Positions 1 to 7,815 of a DNA stretch of 20,192 bases are shown here, piece after piece. A model generated the notes under the pieces. The model worked only from the letters and a program-made list of their open reading frames with translations. It made no database searches and was not told the DNA's origin. Source of the stretch: Bacteroidales bacterium GP3 (GTDB lineage Bacteria > Bacteroidota > Bacteroidia > Bacteroidales > Muribaculaceae); the NCBI GenBank assembly GCA_001701075.1, contig DAAK01000004.1, positions 1 through 20,192 of the forward strand, read 5' to 3'. The first letter of the stretch is position 1. Each line of letters begins with the position of its first letter. The translations under genes and the position numbers were made by a program.

Positions 1-79
1 TTCTTCACGACCCTCTCTTCTCTCATCAACACCAAATAAATCTCTTTAGGATTTGCGGTAATCGCATCTCTTACAAATT

Positions 80-121
80 TTTGAAGCTGTCTGATCTTTC
101 ATCGGATCAGGCAGCTTCAAA
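80..121. terminator. Strong 17-bp hairpin, probable terminator
   Basis: Positions 80-96 pair with 105-121 over 17 bp, with one G-U wobble (90/111) and an 8-base loop. The hairpin lies 8 bases past the stop of the minus-strand lipoprotein gene, where a transcription end is expected. Neither side has a clean T-run. The plus-strand side is T-rich (122-135), and the minus-strand side has only three T in a row. It may therefore end transcription in both directions. Positions 1-79 to its left hold no gene that I can support. Confidence 0.6.
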
Positions 122-128
122 TTTATTA

Positions 129-980
129 TCATTTTATAATCTCAAGATTATTATGGCTGACTATTCCTCCGGAAGAGGAGTCTTCATTCAAATTATTGGC
201 CTTTCCTGAAAGCTTTATATTTGCTCCGCTCGAAGCATCTGCATTGAGGTTACCTCCGGAGATTCCTAAAAGCTTTATTGAAGCAGCACTTGAGGCTTGG
301 GCTGCGATATTTGAGGAAGCAAGGGAATTGATTGTTATGGATGCTGAGCTTGAAGCTTCTGCATTCAAATTTCCCTTCATGCTTCCAATCTCTATTGAAG
401 ATGCAGTCGACATATCCGCCTTAAGATATCCGTTGAGAGTCGCTACGTAAGCATAAGCTGAACTCGAAAAATCTGCATCAAGCTTCTGGCAAGTTATATT
501 CTCGGCATTGAAAGACGAGGCACTGCTAAGATTAAGTTCTAAATCGCCATTCAAATTCAAATCGCCTTCAACTGTCACATTTGCAGCGGAAGAAAGATCC
601 ACTTCATGCAGCTCCGGACTTGAAACCCTAATTATAGACGGCCCTTTTATCTTTACAACCTTAATGCCTTCGGTATTGGCATAATAAGCTTTGAGAGTCT
701 TATCCTTGACTTCTATCTTGAGATATTTTTCTGCAGATGGGGTAGTGGAGATTGAAGCTATCCCATCATTAGCTCCTTGCACATAAATGACCTTGATGGC
801 TTGTGACGCTTCAATCTCATTGAAGTCACTGATTTTTACAGATTTCTTAACCGTTGCCTCTGCTTCATTGCCATCTACGCTCACATTAGAATTCGCAACT
901 CCACTTATCGTGCAACTGGTCAGAAGCAATGACGCACAAACTGCCAAGCCAGTTGTTAATGCTGATATATTCATAATCAT
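129..980 (-). CDS. DUF2807 (head GIN domain) lipoprotein with beta-solenoid repeats
   Basis: This is a 283-residue predicted lipoprotein. A hydrophobic signal segment ends in the lipobox L-T-S-C with Cys23 as the likely lipidated residue. The n-region carries no Lys or Arg before the hydrophobic stretch, which is unusual. From about residue 125 to the end the chain consists of about eight repeats of 19-20 residues, each with an SSA(S/A)-x-I-type core and an LN or LK turn. This is what a right-handed parallel beta-helix looks like, and it matches the DUF2807 family (putative auto-transporter adhesin, head GIN domain), whose function is unknown. An in-frame TAA sits directly before ATG 980, so the start is bounded; ATG 974 is the only close alternative. 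It is the last gene of the ABC/GntR operon, 87 bases after the regulator, with no promoter seen in the gap. An envelope role is inferred. Confidence 0.85.
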   Translation of the reverse strand: MIMNISALTTGLAVCASLLLTSCTISGVANSNVSVDGNEAEATVKKSVKISDFNEIEASQAIKVIYVQGANDGIASISTTPSAEKYLKIEVKDKTLKAYYANTEGIKVVKIKGPSIIRVSSPELHEVDLSSAANVTVEGDLNLNGDLELNLSSASSFNAENITCQKLDADFSSSAYAYVATLNGYLKADMSTASSIEIGSMKGNLNAEASSSASITINSLASSNIAAQASSAASIKLLGISGGNLNADASSGANIKLSGKANNLNEDSSSGGIVSHNNLEIIK

Positions 981-1067
981 TTAGTTTTGTTTCTTTATTA
1001 GTTAGACGTTTATCTTTTTCAAAAAGTGACACGCATGTATCTTTTTTTGAAAAAATCTGTTCATACG

Positions 1068-1433
1068 TCATTTTGAAGACAAGTATTGGGCATACATATC
1101 CTTGAGTTGATCAGGAGTGACTTCAAGCACCGCAAGTCGGGAGAAGAAGAGCTCACTTTCCTCGCCGAGCAGATTGTCGAGTCTCATCTTGCGAATGATA
1201 TCGACAGCACTCTCTGCTACGAAAAAGCCAAGTCCACGCTTATTGAATATTACACCTTGTCGCTCAAGTATCTCAAAAGCACGCGCTGCCGTAGCCGGAT
1301 TCACCTGCTGAGTCACTGCATATTCCCTGACACTCGGGATTCTCTCCAGTTTCCTATACTCATCAAGCAGAATGCGGTCGCATATCTGGTCGGCAAGACG
1401 AACGTATATTGGTCTATTGTCTGATTGTATCAT
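1068..1433 (-). CDS. GntR-family transcriptional regulator, YtrA-like
   Basis: This 121-residue DNA-binding protein has a GntR winged helix-turn-helix at about residues 8-76. Visible signature parts are P33-S-V-R-E37, the recognition helix around N45-P-A-T-A-A-R-A-F53, and the wing segment near G-L-G-F-F. The remaining 45 or so residues form only a short helical tail and no large effector domain. That length and layout is typical of the YtrA subfamily, which usually regulates adjacent ABC transporter genes. The gene starts 5 bases after the permease stop, so it is co-transcribed with the transporter. A quasi-palindrome at the operon start (3179-3201) is the obvious candidate operator, which would make the operon autoregulated. 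The binding and the signal sensed are inference. Confidence 0.9.
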   Translation of the reverse strand: MIQSDNRPIYVRLADQICDRILLDEYRKLERIPSVREYAVTQQVNPATAARAFEILERQGVIFNKRGLGFFVAESAVDIIRKMRLDNLLGEESELFFSRLAVLEVTPDQLKDMYAQYLSSK

Positions 1434-1438
1434 AAATA

Positions 1439-2299
1439 TTATTTAGTCATAAAGCGCTGAATAATCTGTGTGTTATGGTATCTTATCCATGCAAGCACCC
1501 AACAAGCGATATTGAGAACTGTAAGAAGGGATATTCCCACCCATTTTAGCAGAGTTATATGGTTGTCCCAGTACATGAAAAATGAATACCAAGATATATC
1601 TGCAGTTGAAACTATTATCATCACTATGGCTCCTACCCATTCCAATACCATCATCACAACCCATGTCTTGATCCAAGACAGTTTTGGCCATAATGAACTC
1701 CCTAAAGAATATAGGGAATTGCTCAATAATACCATCAGAAATAATGCTACTATTATACTTCCTGCCAGATCTTCATGCAAGAATTTAATAACATTTTCCA
1801 ATGCAAGGAATGCTCCCCCATAGGCTATTTGACTGATACCAAGTCCGATAATGAGGCCGATTAGAAGAGATAGCGAGCCTGCTACCAAGTATATCAAGAC
1901 ACGAAGGAGAAACTTTTCTGCCTGTGATGCAGGTATCATAAAAGCTGAGATGCGTTTTCTTTTAGAACTTAGATTGCTGAAAGTCAATGATCCAAGGATT
2001 GTTATGCCTAAACCGAATATCCAAATGGAAATACCCAAATATCCAGCCCCATAACTCTCTTGTTTCGATTTTATAGCTTCTTCGAATACTCTTCCGGTCA
2101 ATTCGGATGCCTGCCTAAGGCTATTGATGTCGATAATTGCTATAATTCCGATAAGGAGTGCTATGGCAACAAAAACTCCCGTACCTCCAATAAACAGTTT
2201 TAAATAGTTGCTCTTGTTGACTGCAAGGTCGGCTTTCATCAACGCTTTGAAACGTTCCCATGAAAAGGATTTATTATCTTGTCTTACCAATGTTTCCAT
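1439..2299 (-). CDS. ABC-2-type transporter permease
   Basis: This is an integral membrane protein of 286 residues, with about six hydrophobic segments (roughly residues 38-57, 88-108, 133-157, 180-197, 216-234 and 254-273). The loop after the second segment is strongly basic (S-S-K-R-K-R) and presumably cytoplasmic. The arrangement fits the permease half of an ABC exporter paired with the ATPase encoded just upstream. The frame stays open to 2359, but that would overlap the ATPase gene by 47 bases. ATG 2299, 13 bases after the ATPase stop, is preferred because it begins a natural cytoplasmic leader (METLVRQ). The substrate cannot be read from the sequence; with a YtrA-like regulator and an envelope lipoprotein in the same operon, an envelope-stress or antimicrobial-peptide role is possible but unproven. 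Confidence 0.82.
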   Translation of the reverse strand: METLVRQDNKSFSWERFKALMKADLAVNKSNYLKLFIGGTGVFVAIALLIGIIAIIDINSLRQASELTGRVFEEAIKSKQESYGAGYLGISIWIFGLGITILGSLTFSNLSSKRKRISAFMIPASQAEKFLLRVLIYLVAGSLSLLIGLIIGLGISQIAYGGAFLALENVIKFLHEDLAGSIIVALFLMVLLSNSLYSLGSSLWPKLSWIKTWVVMMVLEWVGAIVMIIVSTADISWYSFFMYWDNHITLLKWVGISLLTVLNIACWVLAWIRYHNTQIIQRFMTK

Positions 2300-2312
2300 G
2301 ATTTTCTGATGA

Positions 2313-3134
2313 TTATAATTTTGGATTGCGTGAATAGATGTAATTGAAGAGGGCCTCAAGGTTAACCTCTGTTTCCGGTTGGTCTGGTGTGCGCATCTTC
2401 ATGTATGCGTAGCCTCCCATGACCGGCTCGCTCCATATCACCCCATTTTCTGGCAAGACAGGTGCAAGACCGAAAACGAATTTCTCCTGAAGGGCAGCAA
2501 TGGATTCGTCGAGCTGTATGCCACTGTTATCCATAATAGTTACATGGTCGAGCAACTGATCCAGATCCCTGACTTGATGCGTAGAAATGATGATAGTGCG
2601 ATCATCATTCATTGTCTTCACTACTGCTTTTCTGAATTCACTTTTGCCCGGAATATCCAATCCATTGGTCGGCTCATCCATCAATAAGACAGGGGTGTGG
2701 CATGCAAGGGCAAAAGCCAAGAAAGCTTTCTTCTTCTGACCCATCGACAAGGATCCAAGATGAATATCGGGTGTAAGATTGAAATGGAAAAGGGCTTCCT
2801 TCAGAGATTCTTCTGAGAAGTTAGGGTAGAAGGGAGCATAGGCCTTCACATATGCTTCCAGTGTGATTGCCGGAATATCAATTTCCTCAGGAACCAGGAA
2901 AATTTGGCTAAGGAAATCGGGGTTCCTATCCCATGGATTAAATCCGTTAACATTAATCGTTCCCTCATTTGCCTTAAGAAGTCCCGAAATCAGATAGAGC
3001 AGTGTGCTCTTGCCGGCACCGTTGGCGCCGAGCAACCCTACAATCTTTCCGGATGAAAGTTCCATGCTGAAGTCAGCGATGGAGTCTCTCTTGCTTCCGG
3101 TGTAGCGGTAAGATACGTTTTTTAATGAAATCAT
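2313..3134 (-). CDS. ABC transporter ATP-binding protein
   Basis: This is a 273-residue ATPase of the ABC superfamily. The Walker A motif G-A-N-G-A-G-K-S-T is at residues 36-44, the signature L-S-M-G-Q at about 129-133, and the Walker B L-L-M-D-E-P at about 150, followed by the D-loop (G-L-D). The switch histidine is in S-T-H-Q. The signature reads LSMGQ instead of LSGGQ, a form common in single-domain exporters. The C-terminal 70 residues are an accessory extension that I do not recognise. It is the first gene of the minus-strand operon and presumably powers the permease encoded 13 bases downstream. A clear promoter lies about 70-100 bases upstream of its ATG. Confidence 0.92.
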   Translation of the reverse strand: MISLKNVSYRYTGSKRDSIADFSMELSSGKIVGLLGANGAGKSTLLYLISGLLKANEGTINVNGFNPWDRNPDFLSQIFLVPEEIDIPAITLEAYVKAYAPFYPNFSEESLKEALFHFNLTPDIHLGSLSMGQKKKAFLAFALACHTPVLLMDEPTNGLDIPGKSEFRKAVVKTMNDDRTIIISTHQVRDLDQLLDHVTIMDNSGIQLDESIAALQEKFVFGLAPVLPENGVIWSEPVMGGYAYMKMRTPDQPETEVNLEALFNYIYSRNPKL

Positions 3135-3178
3135 CTTTATTTTCTTTAATTAATAACAACTTTCAGATTACCGTAATG

Positions 3179-3201
3179 GTGTATTAGTGTAGTAACACAC
3201 T
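3179..3201. promoter_or_regulatory. Candidate GntR (YtrA-like) operator
   Basis: GTGTATTA (3179-3186) faces TAACACAC (3193-3200) across 6 bases, matching at 7 of 8 positions. Nested within it is a perfect inverted repeat, AGTGT (3186-3190) and ACACT (3197-3201), also 6 bases apart. The site lies directly downstream of the minus-strand -7 box (3203-3210), so it covers the expected transcription start of the ABC/GntR operon. As I recall, YtrA-type regulators use inverted repeats with GTGTA/TACAC half-sites. Its function as an operator is inferred from position and symmetry. Confidence 0.55.
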
Positions 3202-3202
3202 G

Positions 3203-3234
3203 CAAAATTATGATAAAATTTTTATTCTACCAAA
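3203..3234 (-). promoter_or_regulatory. Promoter of the ABC/GntR/lipoprotein operon
   Basis: On the minus strand there is a -33 box TTTG (3234-3231), a 20-base spacer and a -7 box TAATTTTG (3210-3203). This exactly matches the Bacteroidota housekeeping pattern TTTG-N19/20-TAnnTTTG. Transcription would start near 3195-3200 and leave a leader of about 60-65 bases before the ATPase ATG at 3134. Confidence 0.8.
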
Positions 3235-3281
3235 TTTTTAGAAGTTTTTTTTCAAAAATTTTTAATTATTTTTCAAAATCC

Positions 3282-3320
3282 TTTGTTTTACCTAAAAACC
3301 ACTCTCATAAGTTTTGAGAG
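3282..3320 (+). promoter_or_regulatory. Weak candidate promoter and hairpin upstream of the phosphoesterase gene
   Basis: TTTG (3282-3285) and AAGTTTTG (3309-3316) resemble the -33 and -7 boxes, but the -7 box has A for T at its first position and the spacer is 23 bases. A 6-bp hairpin, CTCTCA (3302-3307) with TGAGAG (3315-3320), overlaps the -7 candidate. No better match to TAnnTTTG exists between 3240 and 3345. The call is tentative. Confidence 0.3.
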
Positions 3321-3344
3321 ATCTATAGGTCTAAAATTAAGTCT

Positions 3345-3851
3345 ATGAAGAGAATAGGAATACTAAGTGACACTCACGGATGCTGGGACGACCGATATGC
3401 TGAGCATTTCAAGGATTGCGATGAAGTTTGGCATGCAGGAGACATTGGAGACTACTCGATTATTGAGCGTCTTCAGGATATTGTGCCTGTTGTGAGGGCT
3501 GTATCTGGAAATATCGACCATGGCATGGTGCGTCGCAAATGTCAGGAACTTGAAATATTTGAAGTGGAAGGAGTGAAGGTGCTTCTTACCCATATCGGTG
3601 GATATCCCGGAAAGTGGAGCAAGGGAATGAAATCTCTTCTGATGGAAAATCACATCAATCTTATGGTAGATGGTCATTCTCATATCCTGAAAGTGATATA
3701 TGATAATCAGCTGCAGTTGCTTCACATCAATCCTGGCGCTGCCGGATTATTTGGCTGGCATAGTGTCCGCACTCTGGTCAAACTCACTATCGACGGTTCC
3801 GATATGCGCGACTGCGAAGTCATAGAACTGGCTAAAGCAAAAAACGACTAA
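3345..3851 (+). CDS. YfcE/MJ0936-type metallophosphoesterase
   Basis: This is a 168-residue cytoplasmic calcineurin-like phosphoesterase. The metal-binding residues appear in family order: D9 and H11 in S-D-T-H-G, D33 in H-A-G-D, N56 in S-G-N-I-D-H, H83 in L-T-H, and H111 and H113 in D-G-H-S-H. The length is normal for the compact YfcE/MJ0936 group, which hydrolyses phosphodiesters or nucleotides in vitro; the physiological substrate is generally unknown. The N-terminus M-K-R-I-G-I leads directly into the first beta strand, which supports ATG 3345. It is divergent from the ABC/GntR operon across 210 bases and lies upstream of feoAB. A functional link with either neighbour is not evident. Confidence 0.9.
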   Translation: MKRIGILSDTHGCWDDRYAEHFKDCDEVWHAGDIGDYSIIERLQDIVPVVRAVSGNIDHGMVRRKCQELEIFEVEGVKVLLTHIGGYPGKWSKGMKSLLMENHINLMVDGHSHILKVIYDNQLQLLHINPGAAGLFGWHSVRTLVKLTIDGSDMRDCEVIELAKAKND

Positions 3852-3890
3852 ATACTCACTTCTGAGTATTGCTTAAGAGCGAGTATTTTT
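3851..3890 (+). terminator. Inverted repeat with alternative pairing, possible terminator and/or operator
   Basis: AATACTCA (3851-3858) pairs perfectly with TGAGTATT (3863-3870) across a 4-base loop. The same left arm can also pair with GAGTATT at 3881-3887, which runs straight into TTTTT. The longer pairing looks like an intrinsic terminator for the phosphoesterase gene, whose stop (TAA, 3849-3851) touches the left arm. The same bases overlap the feoAB promoter, so a protein-binding role for the GAGTATT half-sites is also possible. Confidence 0.45.
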
Positions 3891-3899
3891 GTAATTTTG
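3868..3899 (+). promoter_or_regulatory. Promoter of feoAB
   Basis: A perfect -7 box TAATTTTG (3892-3899) is preceded, after exactly 20 bases, by ATTG (3868-3871), one mismatch from the TTTG -33 box. Transcription would start near 3905, giving a leader of only about 15 bases before ATG 3919. The -33 box lies at the right arm of the inverted repeat 3851-3870, so a repressor bound there would block the promoter. Confidence 0.7.
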
Positions 3900-3918
3900 C
3901 ATTGTAAAGGTAAAGAAT

Positions 3919-6375
3919 ATGAGATTAGTTGACCTTCTGCCGGGGGAAACCGGCGTGATAACCAAGATACTCGGTCACGGAGCCTTCCGTAAAAGAGTGA
4001 TGGAGATGGGATTCGTGCGTGGCAGGGAAGTGACCTGCATGCTTAATGCTCCACTTCAGGATCCTATCAAATATGCATTGATGGACTATGAAGTGTCTCT
4101 GAGAAGAAACGAGGCTTCCATGATAGAAATAATGCCACTTCAGGAATGGCACGAGCATGAACCGGATGCCGAAAAAGCTGAAAGGAAAGCGACTGAACAG
4201 CACGATGAAGATGCTTCACATGCTGTAAGACACGACAAGATAATTAATGTGGCTCTACTTGGCAATCCAAATTGCGGCAAGACATCTCTATTCAATATCG
4301 TTAGCGGGGCCAACGAACACGTCGGCAACTATGCAGGGGTGACAGTCGATGCAAAGTCCGGACACCTTAATTATAAAGGCTACCGCATTAATATTGTAGA
4401 CCTTCCCGGCACATACTCTCTTTCCGCCTATAGTCCTGAAGAGCAATATGTGGTAAGATACTTGCGCGACGAGACTCCTGACGTGATGATAAATGTCATC
4501 GTAGCTTCAAATCTCGAGCGAAATCTATACATGACTACTGAGCTCATCGACATGAACCGCCCGATGGTGATAGCCCTTAACATGTATGATGAGCTTGAGA
4601 AGTCTGGTGCCACTCTTAAATATAAGGAACTCGGGGCAATGCTCGGAGTGCCTATTATCCCAACAGTAGCCGCTACCGGAAGAGGAGTGCATGAGCTTCT
4701 TGACACTGTCATTGAAGTGTATGAATTCAAGCATCCCGATCTCCGACATATCCATGTGAAGATGAGTCCGGAGATTGAAAAGGGGGTCGACGTGCTTCGT
4801 GCCGACCTCAAGGCTGAATCAAAAGTGCCACTTCATTTTGCTACCCGATATCTTGCAATAAAACTTCTGGAGGGTGATCCGGAAGCAGAACTCCTTATAA
4901 AGCATACCCCTGATTATAAAAAGATAATCGACGATAGAGACCGTGTAGCCGCAGAGATAAAGCAAAAAATCAACGAGGACGTTCAGACGGCGATAGCCGC
5001 AAATAAATATGGTTTCATCCAGGGAGCTCTTGCTGAGACTTTGGAAGGGAATCTCGTTCATGAGGAAAAGACTACAAAGGTCATAGATGCCTTGGTCACA
5101 AATAAGCTCTTCGGCTTCCCGATATTCCTTGCGGCGATGTTCTTCATCTTCTGGTGCACTTTTGAACTTGGGTCCTATCCTATGGAATGGATAGAAAACC
5201 TTGTCACCTGGATATCCCAGATTGTCTCCCGCTTTATGCCCGACGGACCATTGAAGGATCTTATCCTCGACGGTATAATAGGGGGCGTAGGAGGTGTCAT
5301 CGTATTCCTTCCCAATATTCTGATACTTTATTTCTTCATATCTTTTATGGAAGACTCAGGATATATGGCGAGGGTCGCCTTCATAATGGATAAGCTTATG
5401 CATAAGATGGGGCTTCACGGCAAGAGCTTCATTCCTTTAGTGACAGGGTTTGGCTGCAATGTCCCGGCCGTCATGTCCACTCGCATCATCGAGAGCCGCT
5501 CAAGCCGGCTTATCACCATTCTGATACTTCCCTTTATGTCTTGCTCAGCAAGGTTGCCGATATATGTCCTGCTTGCCGGTGCATTTTTTCCACAACATGG
5601 TGCACTCGTATTCTTCGGACTATATCTTTTGGGAATCATAGTGGCAATTCTTACAGCAAAGCTTCTCCGTAAATTCTGGTTTAAAGCTGATGAAACCCCA
5701 TTTGTCATGGAACTTCCGCCATACCGTGTGCCAACGGCTAAATCAGTGTTCCGTAGCATGTGGTCGAAGGCAAAACAGTATCTCCAAAAGATGGGAGGCC
5801 TTATTCTTGTGGCTTCCATCATAATATGGGCATTATCTTACTTCCCACGCTATACATTCGACCAAGTTCCTAAGTCATATGTTGATGCTGCTTTGGCAGA
5901 AATGCCGGCAAGCGACAAAGGCGTGAAATCAACTGAAGAAATAAATGAAATCGTGCTTCATACCTATCAGCAGGAACATTCTATATTAGGCAACATTGGT
6001 AAGTTCTGCGAACCCGTAGTCCGTCCTATGGAACTCGGTTGGCAGTCATGCGTCTCACTCATCGCAGGCATGGCCGCAAAGGAGGTTATTGTATCTACAA
6101 TGGGTGTGCTCTATGTAGGCGATGATGACGCCGACGCCCTTAGCGAGCGTCTTAAGACGCCATCGCCTCTTACGGGAAAGACACCCTTCACGACAGCCTC
6201 TGCCATAGCATTCCTTGTCTTCGTGTTGCTTTACTTCCCATGTATTGCCACTCTCACAGCTACAGTCAGGGAGACGGGAAGCTGGAAATACGGCCTTTTC
6301 TCCGTCTGCTATAATACTGTCATTGCATGGATCTTAGCTGTAGTAGCCTTCAACATCGCAAATCTATTCACATAA
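3919..6375 (+). CDS. feoB: FeoA-FeoB fusion, ferrous iron transporter
   Basis: This 818-residue inner-membrane Fe(II) uptake protein has an FeoA (SH3-like) domain at residues 1-72 and a charged linker. The G domain shows G1 G-N-P-N-C-G-K-T-S (115-123), the switch I threonine in Y-A-G-V-T-V, G3 D-L-P-G (161-164), G4 N-M-Y-D (221-224) and a G5 segment near A-A-T-G-R-G. From about residue 395 it is a polytopic membrane region with two Gate (nucleoside-recognition-like) halves. C513 in G-F-G-C-N-V-P and C542 in M-S-C-S-A-R-L-P sit in the conserved membrane motifs associated with iron passage. FeoA-FeoB fusion is common in Bacteroidota; no separate feoC is present. ATG 3919 begins directly with the FeoA fold. 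The gene has its own promoter with short repeats around it, and the secreted T9SS cargo gene follows 29 bases later. Confidence 0.97.
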   Translation: MRLVDLLPGETGVITKILGHGAFRKRVMEMGFVRGREVTCMLNAPLQDPIKYALMDYEVSLRRNEASMIEIMPLQEWHEHEPDAEKAERKATEQHDEDASHAVRHDKIINVALLGNPNCGKTSLFNIVSGANEHVGNYAGVTVDAKSGHLNYKGYRINIVDLPGTYSLSAYSPEEQYVVRYLRDETPDVMINVIVASNLERNLYMTTELIDMNRPMVIALNMYDELEKSGATLKYKELGAMLGVPIIPTVAATGRGVHELLDTVIEVYEFKHPDLRHIHVKMSPEIEKGVDVLRADLKAESKVPLHFATRYLAIKLLEGDPEAELLIKHTPDYKKIIDDRDRVAAEIKQKINEDVQTAIAANKYGFIQGALAETLEGNLVHEEKTTKVIDALVTNKLFGFPIFLAAMFFIFWCTFELGSYPMEWIENLVTWISQIVSRFMPDGPLKDLILDGIIGGVGGVIVFLPNILILYFFISFMEDSGYMARVAFIMDKLMHKMGLHGKSFIPLVTGFGCNVPAVMSTRIIESRSSRLITILILPFMSCSARLPIYVLLAGAFFPQHGALVFFGLYLLGIIVAILTAKLLRKFWFKADETPFVMELPPYRVPTAKSVFRSMWSKAKQYLQKMGGLILVASIIIWALSYFPRYTFDQVPKSYVDAALAEMPASDKGVKSTEEINEIVLHTYQQEHSILGNIGKFCEPVVRPMELGWQSCVSLIAGMAAKEVIVSTMGVLYVGDDDADALSERLKTPSPLTGKTPFTTASAIAFLVFVLLYFPCIATLTATVRETGSWKYGLFSVCYNTVIAWILAVVAFNIANLFT

Positions 6376-6404
6376 CAAAGGGATGCATTTTTCGTTATAG
6401 ATAT

Positions 6405-7772
6405 ATGATACGGAAAATATTACTCTTTTTCTTAATAGCCGGTGGATTTTATCTGCCGGTCTTTTCGCAGTCTCTAAGCTTTAGTGGAAATTCGCTGAAG
6501 GTGCTCGAAGAGACACCGGAAAAATCCACAGGCCTGGAAAAGATATATGTGCTTTACTCGGTGCAAGGAGTGTCAGCTTCATATACATCTTCATCGGGCA
6601 ATCGCATTAATTGGCTGCAATATGGCAATCTCGGGGGTGGCCATGCAGAAGAGGTTGCATCCACGCAAGATGGCAATACGTGCACTCTTTCTTCGTTGGA
6701 AGGTGATAAAGGATATATAGTGGAAGATGGCGACCGGAGATATTGCTTCTGGGTCACGGATTATCTCCCTCACCGGCTGAAGCTTCAGTCGGCAGCTCCG
6801 GCTGAGGAGCAAGAGTGCGGTGTGACAATAATAAATGTCACGGGGTCGGGTGAACCGATAAGATATTACACTATCAATGGTATGCAAAAGACCCTTGATC
6901 AAGAAATAACCGTAGAATATACCACACAAGAATGGAAAGAGAGTTCTGATCAAGGAAACTTCTATGATGTTCCGGCTGAAAAGACATTTGAAAGTCCACA
7001 GACAGAATATCGTCTTTCACCTCCTAATTACTGCGCTTCTACATTTAAAATCAGCGGAGATAAGTTTCTAAAGGCATGGAACTGGGAAGAATCTGTTGAA
7101 ACCTCTACGGTGCCTCCGGTTTCGGTTGATGCAAGAACCTTTGCAATTCAGCAAAATTCAGAATCCGAAGATAATTCCGGCGCCGGAAGCAACCAGATAG
7201 GAAGCGGAGACAGTGAAGGACTCGGAGGTTCTGCTCCATGCGATATAAGTTTCCAGGCTTATGTGACAGACGGAGTCATTCACAATGAATGGCAGTTGAC
7301 CCGCGATCCGGAGTTTGAGAATATTGATTTCCGCTTTACGACTCAGGATCTTGACTATACTTTCCTCGACGAAGGCGCCCATTATGTCAGGTATATCGGA
7401 AGTAATTCCGACGGAAGTTGCGAATATATAAGCGAAATTTACGAAGTGTCGATAGGAGAGAGCCAACTTAAGATTCCCAATGCTTTCTCCCCAAATGGCG
7501 ATGGTGTCAACGACGAGTGGAAGGTGGCATATCGTTCGCTCCAGACTTTTCAATGCTCTATCTTCGACCGACAAGGGCATCAGGTGTGCCATCTCACTTC
7601 TCCCGATCAAGGATGGGACGGCAAAGTACATGGTAAGACTGTAGAATCAGGTGTCTTCTTCTATGTCATAGAAGCCACTGGCACCGATGGAAAGAAATAT
7701 AAAAAGAGTGGTGACATAAATATAGTGAAATTTGTTGGCCGCACCGGCACTTCTTCGAATCCGGAGCAATAA
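6405..7772 (+). CDS. Secreted protein with T9SS type B (gliding-motility-type) C-terminal sorting domain
   Basis: This is a 455-residue predicted exported protein. A signal peptide (M-I-R-K followed by a hydrophobic core, probable cleavage near F-S-Q22) supports ATG 6405; the frame is open from 6327, but that would overlap feoB. The C-terminal 100 residues form a type B sorting domain (gliding motility-associated C-terminal, CHU_C type). It starts at residue 357 with I-P-N-A-F-S-P-N-G-D-G-V-N-D, continues with F-D-R-Q-G and W-D-G-K, and is followed by strands to the end. Proteins of this class cross the outer membrane through the type IX secretion system. The middle holds a Ser/Gly/Asp/Glu-rich linker around residues 250-280. 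The N-terminal 240 residues match no domain that I recognise. It sits 29 bases after feoB and 43 bases before uvrA, so co-transcription with feoB is likely. Confidence 0.88.
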   Translation: MIRKILLFFLIAGGFYLPVFSQSLSFSGNSLKVLEETPEKSTGLEKIYVLYSVQGVSASYTSSSGNRINWLQYGNLGGGHAEEVASTQDGNTCTLSSLEGDKGYIVEDGDRRYCFWVTDYLPHRLKLQSAAPAEEQECGVTIINVTGSGEPIRYYTINGMQKTLDQEITVEYTTQEWKESSDQGNFYDVPAEKTFESPQTEYRLSPPNYCASTFKISGDKFLKAWNWEESVETSTVPPVSVDARTFAIQQNSESEDNSGAGSNQIGSGDSEGLGGSAPCDISFQAYVTDGVIHNEWQLTRDPEFENIDFRFTTQDLDYTFLDEGAHYVRYIGSNSDGSCEYISEIYEVSIGESQLKIPNAFSPNGDGVNDEWKVAYRSLQTFQCSIFDRQGHQVCHLTSPDQGWDGKVHGKTVESGVFFYVIEATGTDGKKYKKSGDINIVKFVGRTGTSSNPEQ

Positions 7773-7815
7773 TGGCACGATATTTGTTATATGATTGGAA
7801 AACACACCATATAAT

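Noticed and set aside
1..79. Possible gene ends at the left edge: a plus-strand frame stopping at 37-39, and a minus-strand ATG at 26
   Set aside because: Fewer than 30 codons are visible in each case, with no recognisable sequence and no promoter box.
2300..2359. Extension of the permease by 20 codons
   Set aside because: It would overlap the ATPase gene, and the residues are simply the ATPase end read in another frame.
6327..6404. Extension of the T9SS cargo gene into feoB
   Set aside because: It would place 26 polar residues before an evident signal peptide and overlap the feoB end.
7795..7815. TTG start for uvrA seven codons upstream
   Set aside because: ATG 7816 gives the usual N-terminus and the expected family length; the extra residues have no support.
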